From a virus, in IMG/VR virus record IMGVR_UViG_3300035698_012462, positions 1 through 39,045 of that record: DNA of 39,045 bases; one strand, given 5' to 3'. Both the position numbers and the translations under genes were made by a program. Positions 17,498 to 24,579 of this stretch are shown in pieces. A model generated the notes under the pieces. It searched no databases, had not been told where the DNA came from, and worked only from the letters and a program-made list of their open reading frames with translations. How positions within the stretch are numbered: position 1 is the stretch's first letter; every line of letters starts with the position of its first letter.

Positions 17498-18130
17498 ATG
17501 ACAGACAAAAAATTTAGAGCAGAAAAAGAAAAATTGCAGCAGAAATTAGAGGGAGCACCAGCAGGGATGCCTAATATTTCGGCTGAGCAGATGCAGCAGG
17601 GCATGGACAACATGAAAAAAATGTTAGGTATTGCTGACATTGAACAGCGTATTGGTAACAATGCTACCATGCTTAATGAAATTGCCATTAAGCTCTCTAC
17701 TGTTATTGAATTATGCCTAAAGGCAGAAACTTTTACTAGGGAAGCACTTGACTCCACATTTGATTCCATGAAGATGGATTTTTATGCGCAGCTTGAAAAG
17801 GGTCTTGATGCCAAGAATGGTGTTGAACTCGTTGACGATCCAGCCATCGAAGGTGACACAGTATTGCTCAATTATAAAGTAGAAAACGAAGGCAAGGTAG
17901 TAGAGGAACAGGCGATTACAGTCACTCTTAATAAAACTGAGAATTTAACACCACAGACCCTCCAGACAATTGATGCATTGCTTGGTATGAAGGCGGGGGA
18001 TGAAACCAAGATTAATATGGACATCCCAGCTGAAGCCAAAGGCAATCCATATGCGGGCAAATCTATTGTTATGCATGTGAAGGTTCTAAAGGTGAAGAGG
18101 ATTACCGCCCCAGAAAAGGATAATGGTTAA
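17498..18130 (+). CDS. Helical protein fused to trigger-factor/FKBP-like domain
   Basis: 210 aa. Residues 1-105 are predicted helical with Met- and Gln-rich stretches. From about 108 the sequence follows the FKBP-type domain of trigger factor: EGDTVLLNYKVENEGKVVEE, then TIDALLGMKAGDETKINMDI, then AGKSIVMHVKVLKVKRI, which correspond to the first strands, the 'G.k.Gee..i...P' block and the last strand of such domains. Known members are peptidyl-prolyl isomerases or chaperones. The N-terminal ribosome-binding part of trigger factor is absent. Among head-morphogenesis genes it may assist capsid or portal folding (inference). Confidence 0.6.
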   Translation: MTDKKFRAEKEKLQQKLEGAPAGMPNISAEQMQQGMDNMKKMLGIADIEQRIGNNATMLNEIAIKLSTVIELCLKAETFTREALDSTFDSMKMDFYAQLEKGLDAKNGVELVDDPAIEGDTVLLNYKVENEGKVVEEQAITVTLNKTENLTPQTLQTIDALLGMKAGDETKINMDIPAEAKGNPYAGKSIVMHVKVLKVKRITAPEKDNG

Positions 18131-18133
18131 TTT

Positions 18134-19255
18134 GTGGACCACCCGCTACAAAAAATGCGGGATGCCATAAAAGAAGATTATGTTAAAGTTTGGGAAGAAC
18201 ATGGCTCCCCACCGTCGAGAGATTTTTATGTAATAAAAGGCACTTACAACAAGGAGCAAATAAACAAATATTTTGGATCGTTTTCAGCGTTTAAAGGTTA
18301 TTGTTGTCATGGTGGGCAAGCAGAACTGGCTCGTTCCACCAAAAGAAAGATGATTAAGCGAGAGATGCAGCAAATTTCTAGCAAAAAAATACATCAACAA
18401 ATTATTCCATTTAGTGGTAAATGGCAAACACAGATTCATAAAAAATCTAATTATAAGCAGTTGATGGTTGCTTTTGATTTCCATGATGAATATGTTGATC
18501 CATTTTGTTTAAAAACCTTTATAGAAACGTGCAGAGAGAGACGACCTGAGTATATTAATCTTGGTGGCGATGTTATTGATTTTTATGAGTTGTCACATTT
18601 TAGTAAAGACCCGTCCCGCATTTACACCCTCCAAAGACAGATAGACTTTGTTATAAACAATATTTTAAGGCCCATTAGAGAAGCGTGTCCCCGATCTCAA
18701 ATAGACTATATACTTGGCAATCATGAATTCCGTTTAATAAAATTTTTGATGACTGAAGGGCAAGCCATTGCTTCTTTAAAATGCTTGGAATTTGGAGAAT
18801 TGTTACATTTAGAAGAATTTAAGATTAATCTTATCGCTTCCCATCCATTAGATCGTATTGACGACAAGTCTCTTCGCAATTATGTAATATATGAGGGCAT
18901 GTATTTAGTAACTCATGGTACATCTACCACTAAAAACCACGCTGAAAAAGAATTGGCAACTTGGCGCATGTCGGGTTGTTCTGGTCATGTGCACCATAGA
19001 CAAAAGGCCAACCAGACCGAATCAATAGTACAATCTACAGTTTCAGTACATGGAGAAATGGATTGGACATCGTGTGGGTGTATGTGTCAGAAGTTAGCTG
19101 GGAAAGATTATATACACGACATCATAAAATGGCAAAATGGGTTTAACTGTGTTCACTTATTTCCACAGGATGGTACTCATATTAATGAATACATAGAAAT
19201 TAAAAATGGAATAGCCATTATTGGGGGTAGTCCCATTGTCGGCACCAAATCTTAA
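18134..19255 (+). CDS. Calcineurin-like metallophosphoesterase with HNH-repeat-like N-terminus
   Basis: 373 aa from GTG 18134 (ATG at 18155 is an alternative; no strong ribosome site). The phosphoesterase motifs are full: FDFHDE (D115, H117), GGDVIDFY near 145, GNHE at 195-198, VTHG near 260 and GHVHH at 284-288. Residues 20-60 (HGSPPSRDFY, INKYFGSFSAFKGYC) resemble the short DNA-binding repeat often found near HNH or homing endonucleases ('PPt...i...FGSw..A...aG'). The substrate is unknown; nucleic acid or nucleotide is plausible. It is distinct from the SbcD-like gene at 8286. Confidence 0.78.
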   Translation: MDHPLQKMRDAIKEDYVKVWEEHGSPPSRDFYVIKGTYNKEQINKYFGSFSAFKGYCCHGGQAELARSTKRKMIKREMQQISSKKIHQQIIPFSGKWQTQIHKKSNYKQLMVAFDFHDEYVDPFCLKTFIETCRERRPEYINLGGDVIDFYELSHFSKDPSRIYTLQRQIDFVINNILRPIREACPRSQIDYILGNHEFRLIKFLMTEGQAIASLKCLEFGELLHLEEFKINLIASHPLDRIDDKSLRNYVIYEGMYLVTHGTSTTKNHAEKELATWRMSGCSGHVHHRQKANQTESIVQSTVSVHGEMDWTSCGCMCQKLAGKDYIHDIIKWQNGFNCVHLFPQDGTHINEYIEIKNGIAIIGGSPIVGTKS

Positions 19256-19265
19256 AAAAAATAAA

Positions 19266-19664
19266 ATGGCTAAGAACATTAATAAACACAGTGTTGTTGA
19301 CCATCATGTTTTGTCGTTTTTAAAAGATGTTGCAAAACAGTTGTCTAAAAAATTTAAATTTAATTATAGTGGTATTCATTTGATGTCTCCAGATGATGAA
19401 GATTTCAGTAATTGCTGGGGTTATTGTGTTGATGGTCATATAGTTGTATGTGTTAGGCGAGGTAGGAGATATATGGCTTTAGAGGAAATATTAGATACCT
19501 TGATCCATGAGCTAGCACATTTAGGGCAGACTGATGATGATTTTATTACTATTAAAGCATTACATGACAATAAGTGGAAGAAAAAATATGATAATTATTA
19601 TCATTGGATTAAAAAATCTTTATCTAAAGGAGAAAATGAATGTCTGTTTATCCCGGAGATATAG
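19266..19664 (+). CDS. Small zinc metallopeptidase (HExxH, SprT/WLM-like)
   Basis: 132 aa. ILDTLIHELAHLGQTDDD carries the HExxH zinc motif (H81, E82, H85), and H102 in ALHDNKWKKKY fits the third ligand of SprT/WLM-type peptidases. Such proteins cleave proteins, including DNA-protein crosslinks in the Spartan branch; here a role in prohead processing or lysis is equally possible. ATG 19266 is chosen over upstream in-frame codons because those lie within the preceding gene; the ribosome binding site is weak. The stop overlaps the endolysin start by 25 nt. Confidence 0.72.
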   Translation: MAKNINKHSVVDHHVLSFLKDVAKQLSKKFKFNYSGIHLMSPDDEDFSNCWGYCVDGHIVVCVRRGRRYMALEEILDTLIHELAHLGQTDDDFITIKALHDNKWKKKYDNYYHWIKKSLSKGENECLFIPEI

Positions 19665-20047
19665 TAGTAGACCCTCATAAGAGGGAAAACGACATCGACA
19701 AATTGGACAATTCATTTAAAATTGTTGTTAAAGACTTACTTGAAAAATTAGAAGCCGCAAAAATTCCACTAGAATTATTTGAGACTACTAGAACCACAGT
19801 ACGACAGCAGATGTTGTATGATAAAGGATATAGTAAGACCTTAAATTCTAAACATATTGGCGGGTTTGCGGTAGATTTGGTATATCATGATGAAAAGAAG
19901 GGATGGTCTTGGGACCTGAAAAGACCGGAAGTTAAGAAAGCATATAAAGAAATGGTACATCTAATTCTTGCTTTAGACAACAATAACATAAGATTAGGAT
20001 ATAGCTGGGGCGATTGGCCACACATTGAACAGAGGCGGACAACATGA
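19640..20047 (+). CDS. M15-family peptidoglycan peptidase, probable endolysin
   Basis: 135 aa. The VanY/M15 zinc peptidase pattern is clear: SKHIGGFAVDLVYH with H72 and D79, and GYSWGDWPHIEQ with H128 as third ligand. Phage members are L-alanyl-D-glutamate or D-Ala peptidases that degrade the wall at lysis. There is no signal peptide and no separate wall-binding domain, typical of small endolysins of phages of Gram-negative hosts, which need a holin; none is identified here. AAGGAG lies 7 nt upstream of ATG 19640. It overlaps the next gene by ATGA. Confidence 0.88.
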   Translation: MSVYPGDIVVDPHKRENDIDKLDNSFKIVVKDLLEKLEAAKIPLELFETTRTTVRQQMLYDKGYSKTLNSKHIGGFAVDLVYHDEKKGWSWDLKRPEVKKAYKEMVHLILALDNNNIRLGYSWGDWPHIEQRRTT

Positions 20048-20778
20048 TAAATGATCATTTTTTAGAAGAATGTTATCGGTTGCGTGAAATGAAGCGTTTT
20101 ACTATCCGTCAGGTGAACCGCGATACTTCTCCTGCTGAACACTCGTGGTTTACTGGCATATTGGGTCTATATGTCAGTCTTAATAGTATTTCGCATAAAT
20201 ATGACACTTTGAAGGTTGTGACCAGATGTATGTTACATGACGTGCCTGAGGCTGTAACTTCAGACATACCATATTTCATTAAACATCACAATAAAGAATC
20301 AGAAAGAATTTTTAAATGTTTGGAGAGTAAGATAGTAGGCGAGCTTTATGTAGATGGCATGGCTGAAAAGGCTGCTGGCATCATTCAGGATGCTATCCTG
20401 GGGTGTAAGGACGATACTATTGAAGGTAAATTAGTAGCTCTATGTGATTTGCTGGAAGCCATGTGGTATTTGACAGAAGAGAGAGTACGTGGTAACCATA
20501 ATAAATGGATTGATGAAGTATATCAACAACTAATTGAAATGATTACTGTAAGTAACAATAATCTTAAAGAACCTCTAATTGACGACATAAAGGATTATCT
20601 CACAAAATCATTTGGTACCATTGTGACGGTTAATTGGAGTGACATTCTTGGGGGGGGATATGATAAAGGAATGTCTAAAGAGGCTCATAGCCGCTGCAAT
20701 ACAAGAAAACATGGGGCGACTAGAATTGCCCGCCAGAAAAAGTCCAGACGACGCTCCAGATCAACCAAGAATATTTGA
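20044..20778 (+). CDS. datZ: HD-domain phosphohydrolase, YfbR/DatZ-like (probable dATPase)
   Basis: 244 aa as read. HD metal ligands are H33 (SPAEHSW), H65-D66 (CMLHDVPEAVTSDIPYFIKH) and D135 (LVALCDLLEA), the YfbR/DatZ layout. YfbR is a 5'-deoxynucleotidase; DatZ of diaminopurine phages strips the triphosphate from dATP. A PurZ gene ends about 760 bp away and a MazZ-like gene is at 27382, so DatZ is the likelier role. The last 40 residues after an 8-G run (20650-20657) are a basic Arg/Lys/Ser tail read across the next gene, not family-like; real folding probably ends near residue 203. The dATP specificity is inferred from context. Confidence 0.72.
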   Translation: MINDHFLEECYRLREMKRFTIRQVNRDTSPAEHSWFTGILGLYVSLNSISHKYDTLKVVTRCMLHDVPEAVTSDIPYFIKHHNKESERIFKCLESKIVGELYVDGMAEKAAGIIQDAILGCKDDTIEGKLVALCDLLEAMWYLTEERVRGNHNKWIDEVYQQLIEMITVSNNNLKEPLIDDIKDYLTKSFGTIVTVNWSDILGGGYDKGMSKEAHSRCNTRKHGATRIARQKKSRRRSRSTKNI

Positions 20779-21019
20779 TAATGCCAATATGGCGGGCGAA
20801 GTCCATGCGGCCTATTTAAGTTTAGTAAATCAAATACTTGGGCAATCACAAGTTATAAATTATCAGTATAAGCGTCTTCTTGCAGTAGAGACCTTTCTTA
20901 AAGAACTGCGTATTACATTTGATTTTAGTGAAGAAGAAACAGAAATGTTAGACGACCTTTTAAACTCCTATGGTTTGGATCGTACTTTATTTATAGAGGG
21001 AGATGCTAGTGTCCAATGA
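20660..21019 (+). CDS. Hypothetical protein, 119 aa
   Basis: Not recognised. ATG 20660 follows the G-rich run GGGGGGGG, which serves as a ribosome binding site, and the first 119 nt overlap the HD-domain gene in another frame. Residues about 48-100 (VHAAYLSLVNQILGQ to EETEMLDDLL) are helical with a coiled-coil look and resemble small phage virion or chaperone-like proteins only in a general way. The frame stays open upstream to 20639. Confidence 0.7.
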   Translation: MIKECLKRLIAAAIQENMGRLELPARKSPDDAPDQPRIFDNANMAGEVHAAYLSLVNQILGQSQVINYQYKRLLAVETFLKELRITFDFSEEETEMLDDLLNSYGLDRTLFIEGDASVQ

Positions 21020-21341
21020 TGATGGTTATACTGGACCAAAATGGAATTGGGGCGATCCTGCTATTAAAGTAGGTGTGCTCACTGAAGAAGAAATTTTATT
21101 AGCCAAATATCCTTCTAAATATCAAATTCCCTTCTCAGTGTTGGTTAGAAACCTTAAAACAGAAAGCGATTCTATTGTTACTCTTTGTTTGGGAGTACAA
21201 GAAGCCATCAATGCTGGTAAAATAGCATGGTCTTCTCCCACTGATGCACCATACATTAAATTTAGGATTAGAACGGAAATGACTAGACAACGAAGGGTGT
21301 TGCGTAAAAAAGCCGCTAAAGCAGCTTCATTAATAGATTAG
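21003..21341 (+). CDS. Hypothetical protein, 112 aa, last gene of the plus-strand block
   Basis: Not recognised. ATG 21003 overlaps the previous gene by 17 nt and follows AGAGGGAG. It has an aromatic N-terminus (GPKWNWGDPA), a helical centre and a basic C-terminus (RQRRVLRKKAAKAA). Its end overlaps the convergent minus-strand gene by 26 nt. No obvious hairpin terminator separates the two strands. Confidence 0.72.
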   Translation: MLVSNDDGYTGPKWNWGDPAIKVGVLTEEEILLAKYPSKYQIPFSVLVRNLKTESDSIVTLCLGVQEAINAGKIAWSSPTDAPYIKFRIRTEMTRQRRVLRKKAAKAASLID

Positions 21342-21525
21342 CATATTCCTCAGCTTTTTTATCTAACAAATGAACCCATTCTTCGTTAATGATTTTAGCG
21401 CATTCTGGGCAAGAGCGGCGTTCAGCAAATTTTTTTAAAATATCTGACTTACCCTTTGCCACTGCCATCCATTCATTAAGTTTTATAATCTGATTGTGGT
21501 TATTGTCGCATTTGTCGTCATTCAT
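21316..21525 (-). CDS. Small CxxC protein downstream of purZ
   Basis: 69 aa, not recognised. A single RRSCPECAKII motif could be half a zinc site or a redox pair; the rest is helical and charged. AGGAG lies 9 nt upstream of ATG 21525, overlapping the purZ stop, so it is co-transcribed with purZ. It may be an accessory of the nucleotide pathway, by position only. Confidence 0.65.
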   Translation of the reverse strand: MNDDKCDNNHNQIIKLNEWMAVAKGKSDILKKFAERRSCPECAKIINEEWVHLLDKKAEEYANLLMKLL

Positions 21526-21534
21526 TCTAGACTC

Positions 21535-22653
21535 CTATTGTCTGTCGATAATGTCGTCGTGGTTTGGACCAGTACCAATAAGTTCAACTGGTAGTCCTGT
21601 TCGTTTTTCAATCATGTCAATAAATGTTTTGACTTTCGGGGTCAACTCGTCCCACGTTTTGGCTTTATAACAATTCCAATCAACATATTGTATAAAATTG
21701 ACCATTAATTTGGTGGCTGACGATACGCGCACAGCATGGGCTAAACCACCCCATGAAAAGGTGAACACACGACGTAGACGTTTAGTTACGGTAGTTAATT
21801 GTTGTTCATAGAGTTTGTCTATTTCTTCTTGTGGCATACCTGCTCTCATTCCAACTTCTGTCCATGTTAATTCTTCCTGATCTGAATAACCAGGACCAGA
21901 GTTACCAACTTCTTTGTTATTTTCAATAATGTTGCCAACTCTAATGGGCGTACTATGTATGTTAAGATAGATATCACCAATTTTATTGAGGGGTGGTGCC
22001 ATATCAGCAATAGCTTGCAATGAATTGGTGGAACGTGATGTACAATAAGGATATTCAATACCATGGTGTATGTCTAGGCCGATGCCTTGTGACACTTCGT
22101 GAAAAGCAGTATAACCACTTCGTAAATAATCATGTAGGTGTGCCACCATATTAGTTAGTATATGTTCTTGCAGTAAATCACTGTAGTCTCTTGCCAACTT
22201 TAATCCTGGTCGTCGTAGAATTTTATCAGCAAGATATGTGCCTGCCCCTTGGCATGTTGAGGCAATAGATTTGGGACCATCAAGACTATTCTCTTCTCTT
22301 GCTTTGTGTTCACTGGTTACTATTCCAGCTCTAGGGTGTATCCATAGGTATTGCGATCCCATTTTGCATGCTTCTATTTCTTTTAGAAGTTGTTCAATTG
22401 TGAATATGGCGGTTGGTCCAATAAATACATGGGGGTTATATGTATCGTCTATTTTATGCATATATGCCCCAGACGGCAAAACTTTGGCGATAAATACGTC
22501 ATCGTCCTGTCGGTATGTGTGTCCGGCGTTTGGAGTGTTAGTGGAGCAAAGAACCTCTGGACGGTATTTTTCAGTGAGATAACAGTACATCTTGGCCTTA
22601 CCAGAACTGCCCGCGAATGCGTCCACCAACATGTTGAATTTTGTTTTTTGCAT
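21535..22653 (-). CDS. purZ: PurZ: N6-succino-2-amino-2'-deoxyadenylate synthase (Z-genome enzyme)
   Basis: 372 aa paralogue of adenylosuccinate synthetase (PurA). PurZ joins aspartate to dGMP; host PurB then releases 2-aminoadenine dNMP (dZMP). The PurA loop GDEGKGK is replaced by AGSSGKAK, with S16 where PurA has its catalytic Asp, the recognised PurZ hallmark as I recall it. TPNAGHTY keeps the catalytic His (H45). Other PurA/PurZ blocks are AKVLPSG, STCQGAG, YPYCTSR, STPIRVG, SDQEELTW, TVTKRLRRVF and a final LIGTGP. Bacterial PurA is about 430 aa; the shorter length fits phage PurZ. Start ATG 22653 has GGGGTG upstream. It heads a short minus-strand operon from the divergent spacer. Confidence 0.93.
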   Translation of the reverse strand: MQKTKFNMLVDAFAGSSGKAKMYCYLTEKYRPEVLCSTNTPNAGHTYRQDDDVFIAKVLPSGAYMHKIDDTYNPHVFIGPTAIFTIEQLLKEIEACKMGSQYLWIHPRAGIVTSEHKAREENSLDGPKSIASTCQGAGTYLADKILRRPGLKLARDYSDLLQEHILTNMVAHLHDYLRSGYTAFHEVSQGIGLDIHHGIEYPYCTSRSTNSLQAIADMAPPLNKIGDIYLNIHSTPIRVGNIIENNKEVGNSGPGYSDQEELTWTEVGMRAGMPQEEIDKLYEQQLTTVTKRLRRVFTFSWGGLAHAVRVSSATKLMVNFIQYVDWNCYKAKTWDELTPKVKTFIDMIEKRTGLPVELIGTGPNHDDIIDRQ

Positions 22654-22741
22654 ATTTCACCCCTTTGTGTAAAATAGTTTAGCATGATGGTGATGCGAAC
22701 AATAATGTTTATACTAATTTATTATGGGCGCAAGGATGAAC

Positions 22742-22747
22742 TATAAT
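22742..22747 (+). promoter_or_regulatory. Candidate -10 box TATAAT
   Basis: Perfect consensus hexamer. The predicted transcript would start at about 22754, exactly at the first arm of the inverted repeat 22753-22777. The -35 region is weak, so it may need the phage sigma factor encoded at 25713 or an activator. Confidence 0.35.
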
Positions 22748-22752
22748 GGGGG

Positions 22753-22777
22753 CATGTTCTTTGACAGCCTGCCCTTA
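22753..22777 (+). repeat. Upstream arm of long-range inverted repeat
   Basis: CATGTTCTTTGACAGCC followed by TGCCCTTA. It is complementary to 23142-23166: 21 of 25 bases match as DNA, and as RNA two of the four differences become G-U pairs. The copy lies at the predicted 5' end of the mRNA for the gene at 22795. Confidence 0.8.
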
Positions 22778-22794
22778 TAAAAAAGGAGAACACC

Positions 22795-23130
22795 ATGAAA
22801 AGAAGGACCAGAACTTGTCCTCATTATAAAGAGCTTTATCTTAAAGAGAAAGCCAAAAATCTTCAATTGAAGGATGAATATAAAGCGACACAATATAAAG
22901 AACCAGAGCCCATGTATACTAAGCCTACTACTAGTTATAATTATACATCAAAATATGATCTGGCTCCGGTTGGTTTTGATAAAATTACTGGACAAACACA
23001 TAAAGCGTGGTGTATTCAGACAGAATGTGGTAATGTTGAGTGGTTCCCAAAAAGTCAGTGCTGTTTAGCCGGTCCAAATACCATGATGGTACCAAGGTGG
23101 TTACTTTCTGAAAAACACATGAGCGCTTAA
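22795..23130 (+). CDS. Hypothetical protein, 111 aa, enclosed by the inverted repeat
   Basis: Not recognised. AAAAAAGGAG lies 6 nt before ATG 22795. The N-terminal 30 residues are basic (MKRRTRTC, LKEKAKNLQLK), the middle is Tyr-, Pro- and Thr-rich, and Cys residues at CIQTECG and SQCCLAG could bind metal. It is the first gene of the plus-strand island and lies between the two arms of the repeat, so its mRNA would form the loop. Confidence 0.75.
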   Translation: MKRRTRTCPHYKELYLKEKAKNLQLKDEYKATQYKEPEPMYTKPTTSYNYTSKYDLAPVGFDKITGQTHKAWCIQTECGNVEWFPKSQCCLAGPNTMMVPRWLLSEKHMSA

Positions 23131-23141
23131 AAACTACTAAT

Positions 23142-23166
23142 TAAGGGCGGGCTTTCAAAGGACATA
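23142..23166 (+). repeat. Downstream arm of long-range inverted repeat, covers endonuclease ribosome binding site
   Basis: TAAGGGCGGGC followed by TTTCAAAGGACATA. It contains AAAGGA (23157-23162), the ribosome binding site of the endonuclease ATG at 23173. Pairing with 22753-22777 would hide that site. See the matching finding. Confidence 0.8.
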
Positions 23167-23172
23167 ATAATT

Positions 23173-24579
23173 ATGCCACAGTGTAAATGGTGTCAAAAAC
23201 AGTTTGAACCATCTAAATTCAACCCCAAGAAAAAATACTGTTGTAAGTCTTGTGGTAAAAAGGCTTACATGAAAGAATATAACCAGAGTGGTGCTGGCAT
23301 TAGGAAGAATCTTGGCCGAAGAATATGTGGTGGATGTCACAAGGAGACTAACGATTTAGCTAGAGACGAAACATATGGCGCTTTATGTAAAATCTGTCGA
23401 AATGGTCTGAAGGAGGGTCGTAAGCCAGCCACTAGTCTATATAGTAATATTGGTTCATGTTTGCACGGGCGCGATTGGTGGATAGGACGTAGGTTTGGGA
23501 AATTTGAAATTGTTGGTGTTCCTGCTGATATACTCTATTATGGGCAGGGTACAGAGACCAAGGTAACGGTAAAATGCCAAAGGGGGCATTTATCACAGCA
23601 AGAAGTTAGGCAGTTGGGTGGTAACTGCGCTCAATGTACCGTTGACAGTGAGAATAAGCAAAAGGCTTTTGAACTAGTGGACATACCCCATGCAGCTTCC
23701 TTCGAGGAATGGAAAGAATGGCTTGAGGGGCATACAGATTTGAAATTGTTGGAATCTCCAGAAGAATATTGGTCAAAGGGTCAGAATATACGTATAAAAC
23801 TATTATGCTGGTGTGGGAGAATGTGGGAACCCCGATGGAACGATGTAACATCAAAGAGAATAGTCTCCTGTGGCTGCGTTAATAGGTCTTCGAAGCCTGT
23901 GGACCAAATTATCGAGCACATTGAGTCTTTGGGTTTTACAGTGGAAAGGGAAAAACCGTTTGACGAGTTTCAAGCGGACATATTCATAAAAGAAAAGAAT
24001 CTAGTTATAGAGTTTGATGGCCTATATTGGCATTATAAGGATATTAATGATTTTAGGAAATATAATACCTATATGAAGTATTGTCATGAATATATGGGTA
24101 TATATGAGGATGAATGGAATGCTAGCCGACATACGGTATTTAAAATGCTTGATGAACGACTCGTGGGCAATTCATCATTAATGCCTAAAGTGGAATTTTC
24201 AACATTATATAGAGATGAATACACTTCATATCGATTAGACAGCATTGACAACATTCTGGTGTCTATAGATATAGATGTGAATGGTGTTATTGTGAATTTT
24301 ACTAGGACCCATCTATGGGATAAAATTCTTATGAAGGATTTGTGGGCTGCAATTTTAGAAACAAGGGATAATAGGGAATACACTGTTGTCCTTGATAATC
24401 GTAAGAATGATAGGTGGGTTTTTGAATTATTGGGATTCAAGAAGGTGTGGGATGTGGCCCCAAAATTGTGGTGGATTGATGGTCAACGACGCATAAAAGA
24501 TGACGATAAAAGTAATGTTAGAGAGGGTTGGCAAGAACTTCATGACTGCGGACACCAACAATATGAATATAAAATTTAG
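23173..24579 (+). CDS. Vsr-like multi-zinc-finger endonuclease, probable homing enzyme
   Basis: 468 aa. The N-terminal 220 residues carry several Cys pairs (CKWC, CCKSC, CGGC, CKIC, CAQC, LLCWCG, CGCV) that read as zinc-finger DNA-binding modules. Around residues 255-320 is a Vsr/PD-(D/E)XK-type nuclease: FQADIFIKEKNLVIEFDG, then LYWHY, and MGIYEDEW, matching the 'DI...iaiEf.G.YWH...EdEW' pattern of phage homing endonucleases related to very-short-patch repair nucleases. The last 120 residues form another domain. No intron or intein is seen nearby, so it would be free-standing. ATG 23173 has AAAGGA within the inverted repeat. Confidence 0.78.
   Translation: MPQCKWCQKQFEPSKFNPKKKYCCKSCGKKAYMKEYNQSGAGIRKNLGRRICGGCHKETNDLARDETYGALCKICRNGLKEGRKPATSLYSNIGSCLHGRDWWIGRRFGKFEIVGVPADILYYGQGTETKVTVKCQRGHLSQQEVRQLGGNCAQCTVDSENKQKAFELVDIPHAASFEEWKEWLEGHTDLKLLESPEEYWSKGQNIRIKLLCWCGRMWEPRWNDVTSKRIVSCGCVNRSSKPVDQIIEHIESLGFTVEREKPFDEFQADIFIKEKNLVIEFDGLYWHYKDINDFRKYNTYMKYCHEYMGIYEDEWNASRHTVFKMLDERLVGNSSLMPKVEFSTLYRDEYTSYRLDSIDNILVSIDIDVNGVIVNFTRTHLWDKILMKDLWAAILETRDNREYTVVLDNRKNDRWVFELLGFKKVWDVAPKLWWIDGQRRIKDDDKSNVREGWQELHDCGHQQYEYKI

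Larger units (their letters stand above)
22654..22794. promoter_or_regulatory. Divergent spacer between purZ and the endonuclease island
   Basis: 141 bp separate the two divergent genes, the only spacer of this type in the window, so it should hold promoters for both. On the plus strand a perfect TATAAT lies at 22742-22747, with a weak -35 (TTATTA, 22719-22724) 17 bp upstream; start would be near 22754. On the minus strand TATAAA (22708-22713) is a poor candidate. AAAAAAGGAGAAC before 22795 is the plus-strand ribosome binding site. Confidence 0.5.

Noticed and set aside
21316-21341. A bidirectional terminator at the convergent gene ends
   Set aside because: No inverted repeat with T-run on both sides is present; a short T-run at 21355 lacks a stem.
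21535-22653. A host-type adenylosuccinate synthetase (PurA) picked up by the phage
   Set aside because: The catalytic Asp of the GDEGKGK loop is replaced, length is about 60 residues short of PurA, and a DatZ-like and MazZ-like gene are close by, all pointing to PurZ.
22238-22677. Plus-strand open frames of about 100 codons opposite purZ
   Set aside because: They are the complement of purZ and show Cys/Ile/Tyr-rich sequence typical of antisense frames, with no ribosome site.
22761-22781. A sigma-70 promoter from TTGACA (22761-22766) and TATAAA (22776-22781)
   Set aside because: Only 9 bp separate the boxes; 16-18 bp are needed. The TTGACA belongs to the inverted-repeat arm.
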